Below are positions 55,394 through 64,000 of a stretch of 64,000 nt of DNA, piece after piece. The translations under genes and the position numbers were made by a program. Under the pieces are notes generated by a model. The model did no database searches. It was not told the origin of the DNA and saw nothing but the letters and a program-made list of their open reading frames with translations. Source of the DNA: Branchiostoma floridae (taxonomy: Eukaryota; Chordata; Leptocardii; Amphioxiformes; Branchiostomatidae); NCBI RefSeq assembly GCF_000003815.2, contig NC_049980.1:32150767-32214766 (forward strand), written 5' to 3'. How positions within the stretch are numbered: position 1 is the stretch's first letter; the number at the start of each line of letters is the position of its first letter.

Positions 55394-58300
55394 AACATTA
55401 CGAATACAATATATTTCACCATACCTATGGTATGGCTGAAATATAAAAAAGTATTCAAAATGTTAGTCAGATGACAGTTACCCAAGCTCCTGGACAGATT
55501 TTGGAATCGGTCAGACGTTTCAGGAAGAATCCACTACCCACCGTCTATGAAATGTATCTTGCGTATCTTTTTACCTGGATTCTGATAACCTTCATCAACG
55601 TGTTCAAAACCTATTTCTACTATGTCTTCTAACGCGCTTGACATACGTTTTCTTTACTTACCAGTGTATTGTTTGAGACTGCTGACGCTACCCTGAAATA
55701 CTGTAGTGATGGCTCTTACGGACACGTTGTATTGAACTCCTGACAGAAGCCCTCTCAGATGCACTTTTTGATAATGCACGTACAGCTCGTCAATGTTCTC
55801 GCTGCCCATCAGATGATATGTAACCTGATACCCGATCACTACAGACGACGTGACGTTCCAGGTGACGTAAAAGCCTTCATCTGTCACCAGGGAGACCGTC
55901 AGATTGTGAATCTCGTAGTTTCCTGGAATGTTCAAATATCATTACCATTTAGAGCAAAAATATCCAGAAACAAAAACAGACAAACACACCGAGTATGATT
56001 ATACCTCCTTATTTGTAACTGTCCTTGTCTGTCAACCACAGCCTAGTTGGACAACCCTGGCTGTGCATGCTGAACAACCAGACCAGTAAATAAGTGAATA
56101 AATAACTGTTACATGATCGCGCTGGAAAATGGTCGTACCTCGCAGCATGATCCTTCTTGAGTAAGACAGGTAGATGTGGCTTCTTGGTGTCATGAGGTAT
56201 ACCTCCAACAGGTACGGAATTTCTAGCTCAAGATTGGTAAAGTTGAAAAAATCTGTGTCCCAAGAAACATTCCAGCTCGTCGTTAAACCGGTCCCAAGGT
56301 TTGTCTGAGCAACTAGCACAGTACTGCAGATAACACAGGAAAGAGTTACTAATTGATGTGTTTTGTCCAAAGCTCCTTCTAGTTCTGTCGTTTTGAGCAC
56401 ATTCACATGATTCGGACATGTTTTTGAGGTATTCTATAAGACTAGACGAGATGAGTCAAGTGGTAGGTTTGAAGGAGGTCGACCTACCGTAATGGGGATA
56501 CAATAATACGTAATATGGCGGCAGCGTCGCCCACAAATCGAGGGTAAACATACTTTGTTGGTAACATGGATGACTGCGACATCTATAAGACGTAGTTAGG
56601 TATGGAACATACCTTGATTCACAGGCGTACTCTGATACGTCCCAATGTGCCAACACTGTGCCAGGCCCAACTTCTTCTACCAAGATCCCTGTCACCTCTG
56701 TTGTCGGGTCTGTAAATGAATGAATCAATCAGTTATTCAGTCAATAAATCAATGAATCAATAAATAAATAATCGACCAAATACAAGATATCACTACGTAA
56801 TGAATAATAGATCAAGCAATTGTGGAATGACGTTGCAGACTATATTTCATCAGTTTCTGAATGTGCCTGAAAAGAAAATTCATCCAGTTTCTTGATTTAT
56901 TTTGAATCATGTGATGTTCTACCTTAATGTCTGACCAACAACAAATCTACCAATGACTGGACTAAGTCAGTCAGCCTAAACCACATAACTTCTAGCTGCT
57001 CACATGTACAGGTAGCCATACATGGATGCAGACTTGATTAAGTAAGGCTTAGGTTACATTTCCAAACCGGGGCCCGACCGGGATGTTTAAAGAAACGAAA
57101 ATTGACATGTATACCTAGAAATGTACACAAATTATGCCCATGAATCTTATGTTGACATTCTGTCTATCTTGATGTATTATATATCATTCTTTTTCCTCCC
57201 GAAAGCTGCCCGACCGGACCCCGGTTTGGAAATGTGACCTGAGCCTGAGGTACGCTACATACTGAAACTGCCTCATGGATTTATTTACCTTCCCTGGCGT
57301 CACATGGTGTAGACATCGTCACCAACTCAGTTGTCTCGTGTAACGGTAGTTTCCTCAAAACGTTTCGACCATCAGAACAGTTCACCAGCTCTACCACACC
57401 ATCTCTGTTATCGAAGCAAACCTCTCTCCCCAACACTCTCCAGCTCAGGGCGTCATCAATGACTTCAAACAACAAAGATTCTCTGATCGGTGAGCAGTCT
57501 GCTGTGACAACCGTGTTGTTGGAAAGAAGCTCGAGACACTGCGAAGTTTCTCCGTTTCGAAGAGTCCCCTCTGCAGTGTGGAGCCAGTGGTATCGAGGAT
57601 CCTGCGCTAAACATGGGCCTATCTGTGGTACACGTGTGGCGCTGTTCGCGTACATACACGAGCAGGTCATGTGTGGGGTTGGAGTCCATTCGAACAGGAA
57701 ATAACCTGAAAATAAGAAAACAGATTTACAATAAGAAGAATTGACATTTTAAAAGTTTTATTGTTTTGCATCCAGTACATTTCTACCTGAGCGGAAAGAG
57801 AATCTATGAAAAAAGGTAATTTCCTTCATTTAGTAAGAAGGAAGTGTGATGAATCATACGAGCGAGTTAAGAAAGAAATATTGTCAATGTGATGAGAAAG
57901 GTAACAATGCTAACCATCAAAATGCCTCTCAAAATACGAGACGATTGAATCCACCACCAGTCGTTCCGGTCCATCCTTAGGAGCCGCCCATCCAAACATC
58001 TCGCAGTGCCTTATACCAGCCTCGTACTGAAACGACTGGCAGAAAAACGTGGGTTCTTCCAAACACCTGATGGCGCAGTCAGCAAGAGACAAGTTAGACG
58101 CTTCTGTGAGTACCGGCATTGTTGAAATCCTGTCGATGTGTTGCCGGAATCTGGCGAGGGCTGGTATCAATTCAAAGTCTGGAACGTAAATATGTCATAA
58201 ATCAAGAACTAGTAAAGCGAAGAGTAAAAAAAAAACCACAAGTGGTAAGTAAACAAATACTTATAATAAAAGACCTAGTTTCAACCTAATGATTCCGAAT

Positions 58301-61300
58301 GACTTGCCCGAATCTATGTTTCAAGAAAAGCCCTCACCTTCAGGATAAGCTGTGATGAACTGAGCCCTCATGAAAGCGCTAGTGGAGGCTGTATACGTGG
58401 TGAGGACAGTCATCTTCNNNNNNNNNNNNNNNNNNNNNNNNNNNNNNNNNNNNNNNNNNNNNNNNNNNNNNNNNNNNNNNNNNNNNNNNNNNNNNNNNNN
58501 NNNNNNNNNNNNNNNNNGAAACTCGTCGTAGTAAACTTGGGTCATGTCGTACTGTTCGCTTCCTTCACGCTGCCCGAGTTCAATCTGTGGTTCGTACATT
58601 CACACAAATTTACAGTGTCAATAACGTGCGTATCAACCAATTTATCAATGACATATGATCACCGCATCCATCTTTAAGATACGGATACAAAACTAACACT
58701 GTGACAACCTCCCGAATCATTGACAACATCATGCCGAAAGAATATCATTATATGGGTGGATTGGGATTTAAAGGGCCAGTGCGATAACACCAACGAGAGC
58801 TGTTAATCAAGTTCCCCAGCCTTTGATCTCAATTGATATACATTTGGACCGAGACAGGCAATCAACTAAGAACGCACAAGCAATGGGGTTTCATAGTGGA
58901 GACACTCGTTGTGTCACGAAAAGAGGCAAAGGAGAAACTAACAAAAAAGGATACCTTCTGATGTCGAACCCCATGAACTAAGAATCTAGAGTTGTCCTTG
59001 AGACTGGAGTAGACACTTGCTTTTATGTTATTCTCTATCTGTTCGACCCCGTTATCTTGCATTTAGCCCTCCTGCAAGAATTTGCAATAAACTTCATTAT
59101 TTTAAGATTTAAGGTAGGGCACTCACGTCTTGATAGGATCCGTCATTAAACGTCAGCCTGATTGTCCTGATTTGACCTGTGACCCATGTAGACTGTGCGA
59201 TCTTAGCCCGGTTGATGAAGTAGTACCCATCAAACTTCAGCTGGACCCACGAGCCAACGCCCTGCAAACTCAGCCAGCCGAGCTGCCCTGGTCTCGGCGT
59301 CAGCTGACCGTCGATGATGCCGTCACAGGTAGCGACGCTTTCTGATGCGTCCACGCAATGGCCACCACTGGACAGGGCCGCAACGTTTATTCCTCCGATA
59401 TTTGCTATAGAAGGAAGGTTATTTGTAGGGTCAGGTCAAATTGACACAATACTTTTTCCAGCATTAAGATGTGTGCTAAGCTACCGATACTTTTTTCAGA
59501 CTGAACATATCTAAAAACAAATAGCGTAAATCGTGTGAACAGGCGTATGCTTATTACCTTCGTCTGAGACGGGATAAACCTCGAGTCCGCTGAACTCCAG
59601 ACGCCGCGGCTCTCCCAGCTGGGTCAGACGGATGCCCACATACCGACCCCGCATGCCTCCGCACGGAATGGTCACCTCCGACTGGTTGGCGGCGATGCCG
59701 TGGTTCTGCCCGCATTGGGGATTGGCTGACACGTTCTGCCCGTTATCGCCGATGTGAATGAAGAAGGGGTTGAGGTCGACGGAGACTGGTTTGACAACAG
59801 TCACCCTGTCGATGGCCCACTGTCGGTCTAAGTCCACATTCCACCAGTGATGCACTTTTGGAAAATGTGTGACATTAGATAATTGTGTATTAGATTAGCT
59901 GGTGTGTTACGCCGAATGGCGGTTATACCGACTATATAAATGTAGATACAGATACACAAACTAATAGAGGGCCCCAACTCTGGCCAATCAATTTTAGGTC
60001 GCATAGACAGCGCAGCGAGAGCGCCGTCCTTGCTCGGCGGTATAAGCATCGTTATCCAAGGTGATGCTACAACCTTACCTGTCTAGTCCGTCGAAATAAA
60101 TCCAAACCAATTGCCATATTTGCACTTAAATACCATGTTTAGAATTATGCATAAAACTTGGAAAGAGGGTATAAGCATTGTTATCAGTTCGTAATCCTTA
60201 TAGTAATACGTCCCACTTGAAGTCAAAGATCGTTACCCTTTCGCAAGTTCTTGAGTTATGCTAACTACAAAGATCCGGAAACATACACAGGCAGACACAC
60301 AGACACAGACACAGACAAATCCAAAATAATACTGATCTTTACTTTACCTGGTAACAGTCCGTACAGGTCCAGCTCTGTGAGCCATGGCTGCCAGCCTCCG
60401 TGGGTCCGAGTGATCACGAAAATCCAGTACCGCGCTGTTCCCTGGAACCCGCCGAACTCCTGGCGCCGGTTCGTCCCTGCCTGGACGTTACTAACGGACA
60501 CCACATACTCCCAGCTGTACGGACTCCCAACCTGCGACTTGTACAACGTGAAGGCTGCCGTATCGTGCCAGATGTCGCCGATGTTGCTGACTGCGACGCC
60601 GGTGAGGGTTTGGACCTGTGCGATGTCCAGCACGATGTACCAGTTGTTGTAGTGCTGGGGGGTTCCCATCGGGTTCCAGTTGGTTGCAGTGTCCCCATCC
60701 AAGGCTTTTGAGGCATCATGCGTCACTCCATTTCCGACCCACGGTGTGCCGGCGGAGCCCACAACCCATGAGGGATCCCGTGCCAGCCACACACCTGGAG
60801 AGGAGGGTGCAAAATCGTTACGCCATGGAAATCTACTGAAACAAGGAAGTCGAAAGCACATAAAACAAGATCGCAACAAGACTGTAGAATATAAAGATGC
60901 AAAACGACCACATCCCATCATAAAACTGACACGAAACATTCATCGTTGTCGCTGTCGCCCCCTTATTTCCGACAAAACATCAAAAGCACACATAAAATTC
61001 CGTCAAAATCAACACATCAAAATGGCGACACCCCTCCCCATGACTTTTCATAGGGACACAAAATGGCCGCGCCCGTGGACGGGAGCGAATCCAAGACAGG
61101 TTTTCTCATGGTACACTAAAGCCGGCTTTACAATTCATGGGAACGCCGGCCGAATTTGTAGATCGGTCGGAACTCGCCGGATCTGAACATCGCCCGAGTA
61201 TTTGGCTGTATTTTTCGATGAAAATCTGCCTCGGGCGACGTCTATCCATGCAACACTAATGATTATATATCCCCATGAGATGGTAGCATCTCTTGGGCAA

Positions 61301-64000
61301 GGAGGAAGTGAGAATCGACTAACCCGGAAAAAAGCTAATATTTGGATCAACTGTATCTTCTACGTTTTGGGAAATATGTTGCGGCATGAGTGGGGTGGAC
61401 GAATAATAATTTTAAGAGGAATTTTGTGACCGACTGATCCAAAATCTCATTAAAAGTTTTAAAAGCGCAGCTTCCAGGGACCCACGAACGTCGGCCGAGC
61501 AGCTAAAAATCGTCGGAAGCCCGCGCGTTCTTCGGCCGACAATGACGATTCATAGCTGGCTGGCACGTCGGCCGAGCTAAATTCTTGATTTTATGAATTG
61601 ATATGGAAGCTCTATATATGCCATAACCATGTAACACACTCGTTTTGGAGTTGAGACTGAGTCGACTCAGGACTGTGCAAGGAGAACTCTAGGCCGAAGA
61701 AGTAGCATTTTCTAGTAGGAATTCCACTTGAGTAGACCAAAGCCCCCAAGCACGTGTGTAAACCCAAGCTTAAATGTAGTAAAGATCTAACAGATGTATG
61801 GTGCAGGAGCACGGACACCCACAAAGCGTCCCCACATCCCCTGACAAGGGACGGACTATTTCATTGAGGTTGTATCATGCCATAACCACCATGGTAGTAA
61901 CCATAGTAGTAGTAGTACATACCAGCTGCAGGGAATACTTCGATTTCACATAGGCTCAGGATTCGGTTGGGCCCGAGAAGACGGACGCTCACATAGCGTC
62001 CCCGCATCCCCCCACACGGGACGGAAATGGTCGGCTGGCTCACGTCGATTTGATGGTCACCACCACACTGTGGGTTCGTGCTGACCTGGTCGGAATCCCC
62101 GATGTGGATGTTGAAGGGGTTGAGTCGTTCAGGGCAACAATCCTGGCGGTTGAAGATGACGACTCTGTAGATATCGGATACAGGGCAATGGCACTGGAGT
62201 TTTATACACATCATATGTTTGGATGAACGTTTCTACGAAACACCACATATTACTGACATTACTTGTAAACTTTGATAGATCCGCCGTCACTATCACAATA
62301 TCGGGACTTGCATCTTGAGCTTCTTCTTCGCCACGTATAGATTGACTTGAATTATCGATTCCTACACCATATCATTAGACTTTATAACATAACATTGACT
62401 GATTTACGTTCATGTGTCTTGTCTACTGCGTCTAGTTATTATGTAATGTGATTTTGCTCCATTCTGTAAAATCAACGGTATTCAGAAGTACTACTGCTCA
62501 GGGGTAACTCTGTAATGTTGATTTAATGAATAATATATATATATATATTCAATCTTTATTCATTAGGCCACAGCAAGTAAAGGCCCCCCACACACATAAT
62601 GGTACAGTCGGCCCCTCGTTCCCAGCCCCTCGTGCCCATATGGGCACGGTAGGCCTGGCTCCGGGAGCGCTCCTTACCCAGATGAAAAAAAGGCCACAAT
62701 GACCATGTGGCCCTTATACAGAGATAGTACAGAGGTGTGCGCGTTTGTGTGAGTGGCCTTAATTGTTTTGAATATTTACTGTAATTGCTCATATGATATA
62801 TATGAACATATATACGTACCTATCAACCTCATACGATTGACCGAGATCCACCGACCAGGTTGGATTAGCATCTCCAGACCTTGTTGCTGAACAGGAACCA
62901 GCGTAATGGTTGGTATTGGTGTTTCCGTCCACGGCAAGGCCGGGGGGCTGGGCGGTGCTTGTTTGGAACGCTGGCTTCCCCACGGCGACATTGACACCTA
63001 CCACAGGCGAGAGGACTGTTATCAACACTGTCACTTTAACTGACTCAAGTTGAAGAAGATTTTTTAAGTTCTAACAGAGCTACATGTATTTTAGCAGGAC
63101 GCCGAGTCACCTTATTGGCAGGCGTCGCTTACATTAGGGTTACCGTTGCTACGGTTCCACTTTCAGGTGGGACATAACCATGTTTGAATGAGGGAGGGAA
63201 GGCTGTCGAAAGGCGAAAGCTCAGCAAAGCTTTTGTAGCAAACACAAAAATGGACAGTGTCAGTACTCTTTTTAGCCACTTAGTTATAAGTTAGTTAGTC
63301 TGCGACGCAATTTTCCGTCTCGTATTAAAGTAAACGGTTGCCTTTTTGAACGGTCGTCACCTTTTTGAGCGGTCGTCGCCTTTTGAGCGGTCGTCACCTT
63401 TTTGAGCGGTCGTCGCTTTCTTTGAAAACTTGACGTGAGTTAAGCAACAACAACGTATTTTGCCTCCGTACTTTGTTTAAACATTTGACGTGAGTTAAGC
63501 AACAACAGTGTATTTTTCTTCTATACTTTTTTCAACATTTGACGTGAGTTAAGCATAAAGCGTATTTTGCCTCCGTACGTTTTTCAACATGATTTGACGT
63601 GAGTTAAGCAAGAACGCATCTTTTGCCTTCGTACTTTTGCAACATTTGACGTGAGTTAAGCAAAAAACTTATTTTGTCTCAGCACTCAAGATTTCGTATT
63701 GAAGTAGGTACCTATATACTTGCGAAGCTTAAATTATAGCATGTAAAGCGCCCTTTTTATACACGTCAAAGTAACGTATATATACACATAGCTCACAGAA
63801 GAAACCAGAGCAACCTGCTACATGTAGAGGGCATAAACATTACGCCATGAACATGTAAACTTAATGTAGTAAAAACCTACCAGCGACGGGAAATACTTGG
63901 ACTTCGCACAGGGTGAGTACTCGGTATCCGGGAGCACGGATGCCCACATAGCGTCCCCACATCCCCTGACAGGAGACGGAAATGGACGGCTGGTTCACGT
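36410..64000 (-). CDS. Gene B: polycystin-1-like receptor-channel (GPS-PLAT-polycystin), 5' end outside window
   Basis: Inverted paralogue of gene A. Exons in transcription order: >64000-63881, 62997-62820, 62164-61923, 60794-60348, 59854-59558, 59404-59127, 58584-58338, 58178-57915, 57705-57289, 56709-56613, 56323-56139, 55922-55662, 53388-53119, 50817-50758, 50406-50341, 50181-50029, 48697-48639, 47854-47732, 46896-46819, 46671-46540, 46201-46114, 45565-45417, 45286-45044, 44698-44227, 43769-43597, 42752-42522, 42256-42089, 41695-41538, 41209-40537, 40291-40135, 39718-39480, 39270-39096, 38804-38112, 37945-37695, 37160-36875, 36549-36410 (TGA). Phases agree throughout, and most lengths equal gene A or differ by multiples of three. 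Order: fucolectin (partial), fucolectin, F5/8 type C, half fucolectin, discoidin-like, PAN, cysteine-rich, three FN3, stalk, GAIN/GPS, TM1, PLAT, helices, polycystin, channel. Exon 58584-58338 contains a 100-N gap. The pore loop reads CSLGIFDFDE. Confidence 0.93.
36875..39270 (-). other. Polycystin domain and channel core (gene B)
   Basis: Exons 39270-39096, 38804-38112, 37945-37695 and 37160-36875. They encode SCGFHQRYTSLFL, WTYQIPDSGGELP, YGSGGYVARV, the S4-S5 RLLRFNPLMSVLMTSLRRML, S5, the pore loop SLGIFDFDE and S6 NILVAIINDALLVMRGF. The donor at 38111-38110 is a normal GT, unlike the equivalent position in gene A. The tail exon 36549-36410 ends ELPRK then stop. Confidence 0.93.
37197..37440 (+). 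mobile_element. LINE C-terminal zinc-finger fragment in an intron of gene B
   Basis: One + strand frame encodes FICPNCVRDCHARIGLQSHS then RRC and a stop. This CxxC...H...C finger closes the ORF2 protein of several invertebrate non-LTR retrotransposons. It lies antisense in the intron between exons 37945-37695 and 37160-36875. Nothing else of the element remains. Confidence 0.65.
39341..39401 (+). repeat. (GT)n microsatellite in an intron of gene B
   Basis: GT dinucleotides with interruptions. The homologous intron of gene A holds a (CA)n-like tract at 19775-19840, so tracts occupy matching introns but in opposite strand sense relative to transcription. Confidence 0.85.
39480..41209 (-). other. 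Transmembrane block between PLAT and polycystin domain (gene B)
   Basis: Exons 41209-40537, 40291-40135 and 39718-39480. The largest exon is 673 bases, identical in length to gene A 17913-18585, and nearly identical in protein sequence apart from the basic loop (NRCKEKKQTGKNSVYVAEKE). Confidence 0.88.
41538..42256 (-). other. PLAT domain (gene B)
   Basis: Exons 42256-42089 and 41695-41538 encode YYYKITVYTSYGRGSGTKSN, VAFSLFGDKGSTGVRVF and LQIWHDNQGGDDRAW. Exon lengths (168 and 158) equal those of gene A. Confidence 0.95.
42522..44698 (-). other. GAIN-like domain, GPS motif and TM1 (gene B)
   Basis: Exons 44698-44227, 43769-43597 and 42752-42522. The GPS reads CRYW...NWLPNGCT then VCACNHMTAFGAGF, with the His-Met-Thr triplet as in gene A. 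TM1 is VLATVLTTLALYFVGVIFL. Two small in-frame insertions relative to A (two residues each: SL before NGTQ, and RS in PESRSVMFF) explain the exon-length differences. Confidence 0.9.
43091..43465. repeat. Foldback element with about 90-bp arms in an intron of gene B
   Basis: The arms begin CAATTACTCAAGCA (43091) and end TGCTTGAGTAATTG (43465). They also pair through TTTCGTCAGTGACACTGAA and TTCAGTGTCACTGACGAAA. A related single arm (CAGTGACTGACGAAAGATAG) lies at 7470-7500 in gene A. Confidence 0.8.
46933..47230 (+). mobile_element. LINE 3' fragment in an intron of gene B
   Basis: The open frame CRNSHNAKIGKYIKYCFVFR, continuing with a hydrophobic stretch, and the tail TTGCCATACATTGTACTATG with GTGCAATTACGTTC look like the terminal part of a non-LTR retrotransposon and its 3' UTR. 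The hydrophobic ORF is probably UTR read-through rather than a gene. The tail resembles 31005-31050. Confidence 0.5.
47913..48066. repeat. Foldback element in an intron of gene B
   Basis: The left arm CTAATCTCCAAGCAGATCTT pairs with the right arm AGATCTGCTTGGAGATTAG. The inner parts GTGGCATAAGATA and TATCTTATGCCAC, and GGGAAGAAG and CTTCTTCCC, also pair. A SINE body begins right after it. Confidence 0.8.
48067..48200 (+). mobile_element. SINE-like element (same family as 795-1020)
   Basis: It shares GGAAAGG, TACTTTACACGACTTTC, CACTCCACCCAGG and AATGGGTACCT with the copy at 885-950. The tRNA-like head is degraded. Confidence 0.55.
48703..49676. other. Assembly gap (974 N) in an intron of gene B
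   Basis: The run of N lies between exons 50181-50029 and 48697-48639. The equivalent intron in gene A (11668-11901) holds no exon, so no coding sequence is expected to be missing. The acceptor of the downstream exon (TTCAG) is retained just beside the gap. Confidence 0.95.
50029..50817 (-). other. Acidic/Ser-Thr stalk exons (gene B)
   Basis: Exons 50817-50758, 50406-50341 and 50181-50029 encode ETATVQQTSMSTDVSSTES, LSTRARSTTENFVPDTTE and DVLSDDGFGGFGPLESYESL. They correspond to gene A 10431-10496, 11145-11222 and 11512-11667. An open frame continues 5' of 50817 to 50959, but the CCCCAG acceptor at 50819-50818 aligns with the gene A exon start. Confidence 0.8.
51820..52900 (+). repeat. Degenerate ~260-300 bp repeats in an intron of gene B
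   Basis: Three copies (about 51820-52020, 52330-52600, 52615-52880) share TTTTGCTGCAGTACCTTAG, GCCACTAGGGG, a CACCTACCAAATA-type motif and TCTCGAGTTAT. A related tail (TTCTTGAGTTATGC...ACAGACACAG) lies at 60240-60315. This looks like an interspersed family that has partly tandemised. Confidence 0.7.
53870..54560 (+). repeat. Degenerate ~100-140 bp tandem repeat in an intron of gene B
   Basis: At least five copies share AGAATGGACTCTTCCAG, TAGACCAGTCCAAAAATA, CCACTGAAA and AATTTTGAAAAATCCCCC. Predicted frames repeating FWTGLL are by-products. Confidence 0.85.
54690..55345 (+). repeat. ~165-175 bp tandem repeat in an intron of gene B
   Basis: About four copies share CAAATTTCAGGTCATTTGGTT-like sequence, ACCAGGGTACAGGAGCC, AAAATGACCAAAAAATCGCA and TGATATTGAATC. 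A (GAAA)n tract follows at 55353-55395. Confidence 0.85.
55353..55395 (+). repeat. (GAAA)n microsatellite
   Basis: Ten or so AAGA/GAAA units in an intron of gene B, at the end of the 165-175 bp array. Confidence 0.95.
57047..57246. mobile_element. MITE with long terminal inverted repeats in an intron of gene B
   Basis: The ends GGCTTAGGTTACATTTCC and GGAAATGTGACCTGAGCC are inverted repeats. They continue through AAACCGGGGCCCGACCGGG on the left and CCCGACCGG with ACCCCGGTTT on the right. A solitary arm with CCAAACCGGGGCCCGGCCGG sits near 51223-51242. Confidence 0.75.
57289..59404 (-). other. Discoidin-like, PAN and cysteine-rich modules (gene B)
   Basis: Exons 59404-59127 and 58584-58338 (discoidin-like), 58178-57915 (PAN) and 57705-57289 (cysteine-rich, possibly beta-trefoil). 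Three of the four match gene A exactly in length. The fourth contains the N gap. Confidence 0.85.
58418..58517. other. 100-N assembly gap inside an exon of gene B
   Basis: The exon 58584-58338 has 147 known bases. The gene A equivalent is 175 bases, so about 28 bases are probably missing. The 100 N is likely a placeholder length. Confidence 0.9.
59558..59854 (-). other. Half fucolectin-type domain exon (gene B)
   Basis: 297 bases, phase 1 at both ends, with HWWNVDLDRQWAIDRV, NPFFIHIGDNGQ and PCGGMRGRYVGIRL. It is nearly identical to gene A 4001-4297. It is preceded by an F5/8 type C exon instead of its own N-terminal half. Confidence 0.87.
60348..60794 (-). other. F5/8 type C (discoidin) domain exon (gene B only)
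   Basis: A 447-base exon, phase 1 at both ends, encodes about 149 residues: ASKALDGDTATNWNP, NWYIVLDIAQVQTLTGVAVS, RRQEFGGFQGTARYWIFVIT and ending LTELDLYGL. This is a canonical discoidin-type lectin/adhesion fold. No counterpart is seen in gene A at the corresponding place, where a C-type lectin exon lies instead. Confidence 0.92.
61801..61857 (-). pseudogene. Decayed fucolectin exon fragment
   Basis: The stretch around CGTCCCCACATCCCCTGACA closely matches exon 63881-64000, which encodes SCQGMWGRYVGIRAP. The surrounding frame is lost. It lies just 3' of exon 62164-61923 in transcription sense and looks like the remnant of another fucolectin unit. Confidence 0.6.
61923..62997 (-). other. Complete fucolectin-type (FTP) domain over two exons (gene B)
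   Basis: Exons 62997-62820 and 62164-61923 join in phase 2. The N-terminal half is GVNVAVGKPAFQTSTAQPPG, AVDGNTNTNHYAG and WSVDLGQSYEVDR. The C-terminal half is VVIFNRQDCCPERLNPF, NIHIGDSD, NPQCGG, VPCGGMRGRYVSVRLLG and LSLCEIEVFPAAG. This matches the fucolectin/tachylectin-4/pentraxin-1 pattern including the adjacent cysteine pair, so fucose or related sugar binding is plausible. Confidence 0.92.
63290..63700 (+). repeat. Two nested tandem arrays in a gene B intron
   Basis: At 63346-63418, four copies of a ~20-base unit (TTTTTGAGCGGTCGTCACC). At 63425-63690, five copies of a ~58-base unit beginning TTGACGTGAGTTAAGCAA and including CCTCCGTACTTTT. The motif CGGTCGTCG with an upstream ATTTTCCGTCTC also occurs at 3609-3655 in gene A. 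Confidence 0.85.
63881..64000 (-). other. Partial fucolectin-type domain exon (gene B, window edge)
   Basis: The last 39 residues of another FTP domain: SCQGMWGRYVGIRAPG and LTLCEVQVFPVA, followed by a GTAGG donor at 63880. Phase 1 matches the next exon (62997). The rest lies beyond the window, so gene B has at least two tandem fucolectin units. Confidence 0.85.

Larger units (their letters stand above)
53119..56709 (-). other. Three fibronectin type III domains (gene B)
   Basis: Exons 56709-56613 plus 56323-56139 (first domain), 55922-55662 (second) and 53388-53119 (third, DRSATLVWAAPDGEV). Same phases as gene A. The first exon is nine bases shorter (SEYAC against SEMPEYAC). Confidence 0.87.

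Overview
This window looks like a piece of an invertebrate deuterostome genome. A cephalochordate (Branchiostoma, amphioxus) is my best guess. The reasons are short exons with GT-AG introns, many phase-1 exons carrying shuffled extracellular domains, two assembly gaps (N runs), tRNA-like SINEs, 5'-truncated LINE tails, foldback elements and abundant minisatellites. The species assignment is inference; no lineage-specific marker gene is present.

Three protein-coding genes explain almost all of the coding signal. Gene A (+ strand, from before base 1 to 23139) and gene B (- strand, from beyond 64000 down to 36410) are close paralogues of the polycystin-1-like family. They are arranged tail to tail. 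Each has a long ectodomain of carbohydrate-binding or adhesive modules, fibronectin type III domains, an acidic stalk, a GAIN-like region with a GPS motif, one transmembrane helix, a PLAT domain, a multi-helix block, a polycystin domain and a terminal ion-channel region. I could place 34 exons of A and 36 of B, and all join in frame. Between them lies a complete 14-exon arylsulfatase gene on the - strand (35118 to 24697). Its exons sum to 1452 bases, a 483-residue enzyme of the arylsulfatase B/I/J type with a signal peptide and an intact active-site Cys motif.

Layout: 1-23139 gene A; 23140-24696 intergenic; 24697-35118 sulfatase, with a LINE fragment and several tandem arrays in its introns; 35119-36409 intergenic; 36410-64000 gene B, with N runs at 48703-49676 (intron) and 58418-58517 (inside an exon).

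The paralogues match nearly exon for exon from the half-fucolectin exon (A 4001, B 59854) to the stop codon. Upstream of that exon they differ: A carries a trefoil (P-type) domain and a C-type lectin domain, while B carries fucolectin-type domains and an F5/8 type C domain. They plausibly share a signalling and channel core but read different ligands.

The most unusual feature is in the sulfatase. At four exon edges and at the stop codon, short stretches spanning exon and intron have been tandemly copied into the adjoining non-coding DNA. One array repeats the segment that encodes the catalytic cysteine together with its splice donor. Another repeats the last-exon splice acceptor about eight times.
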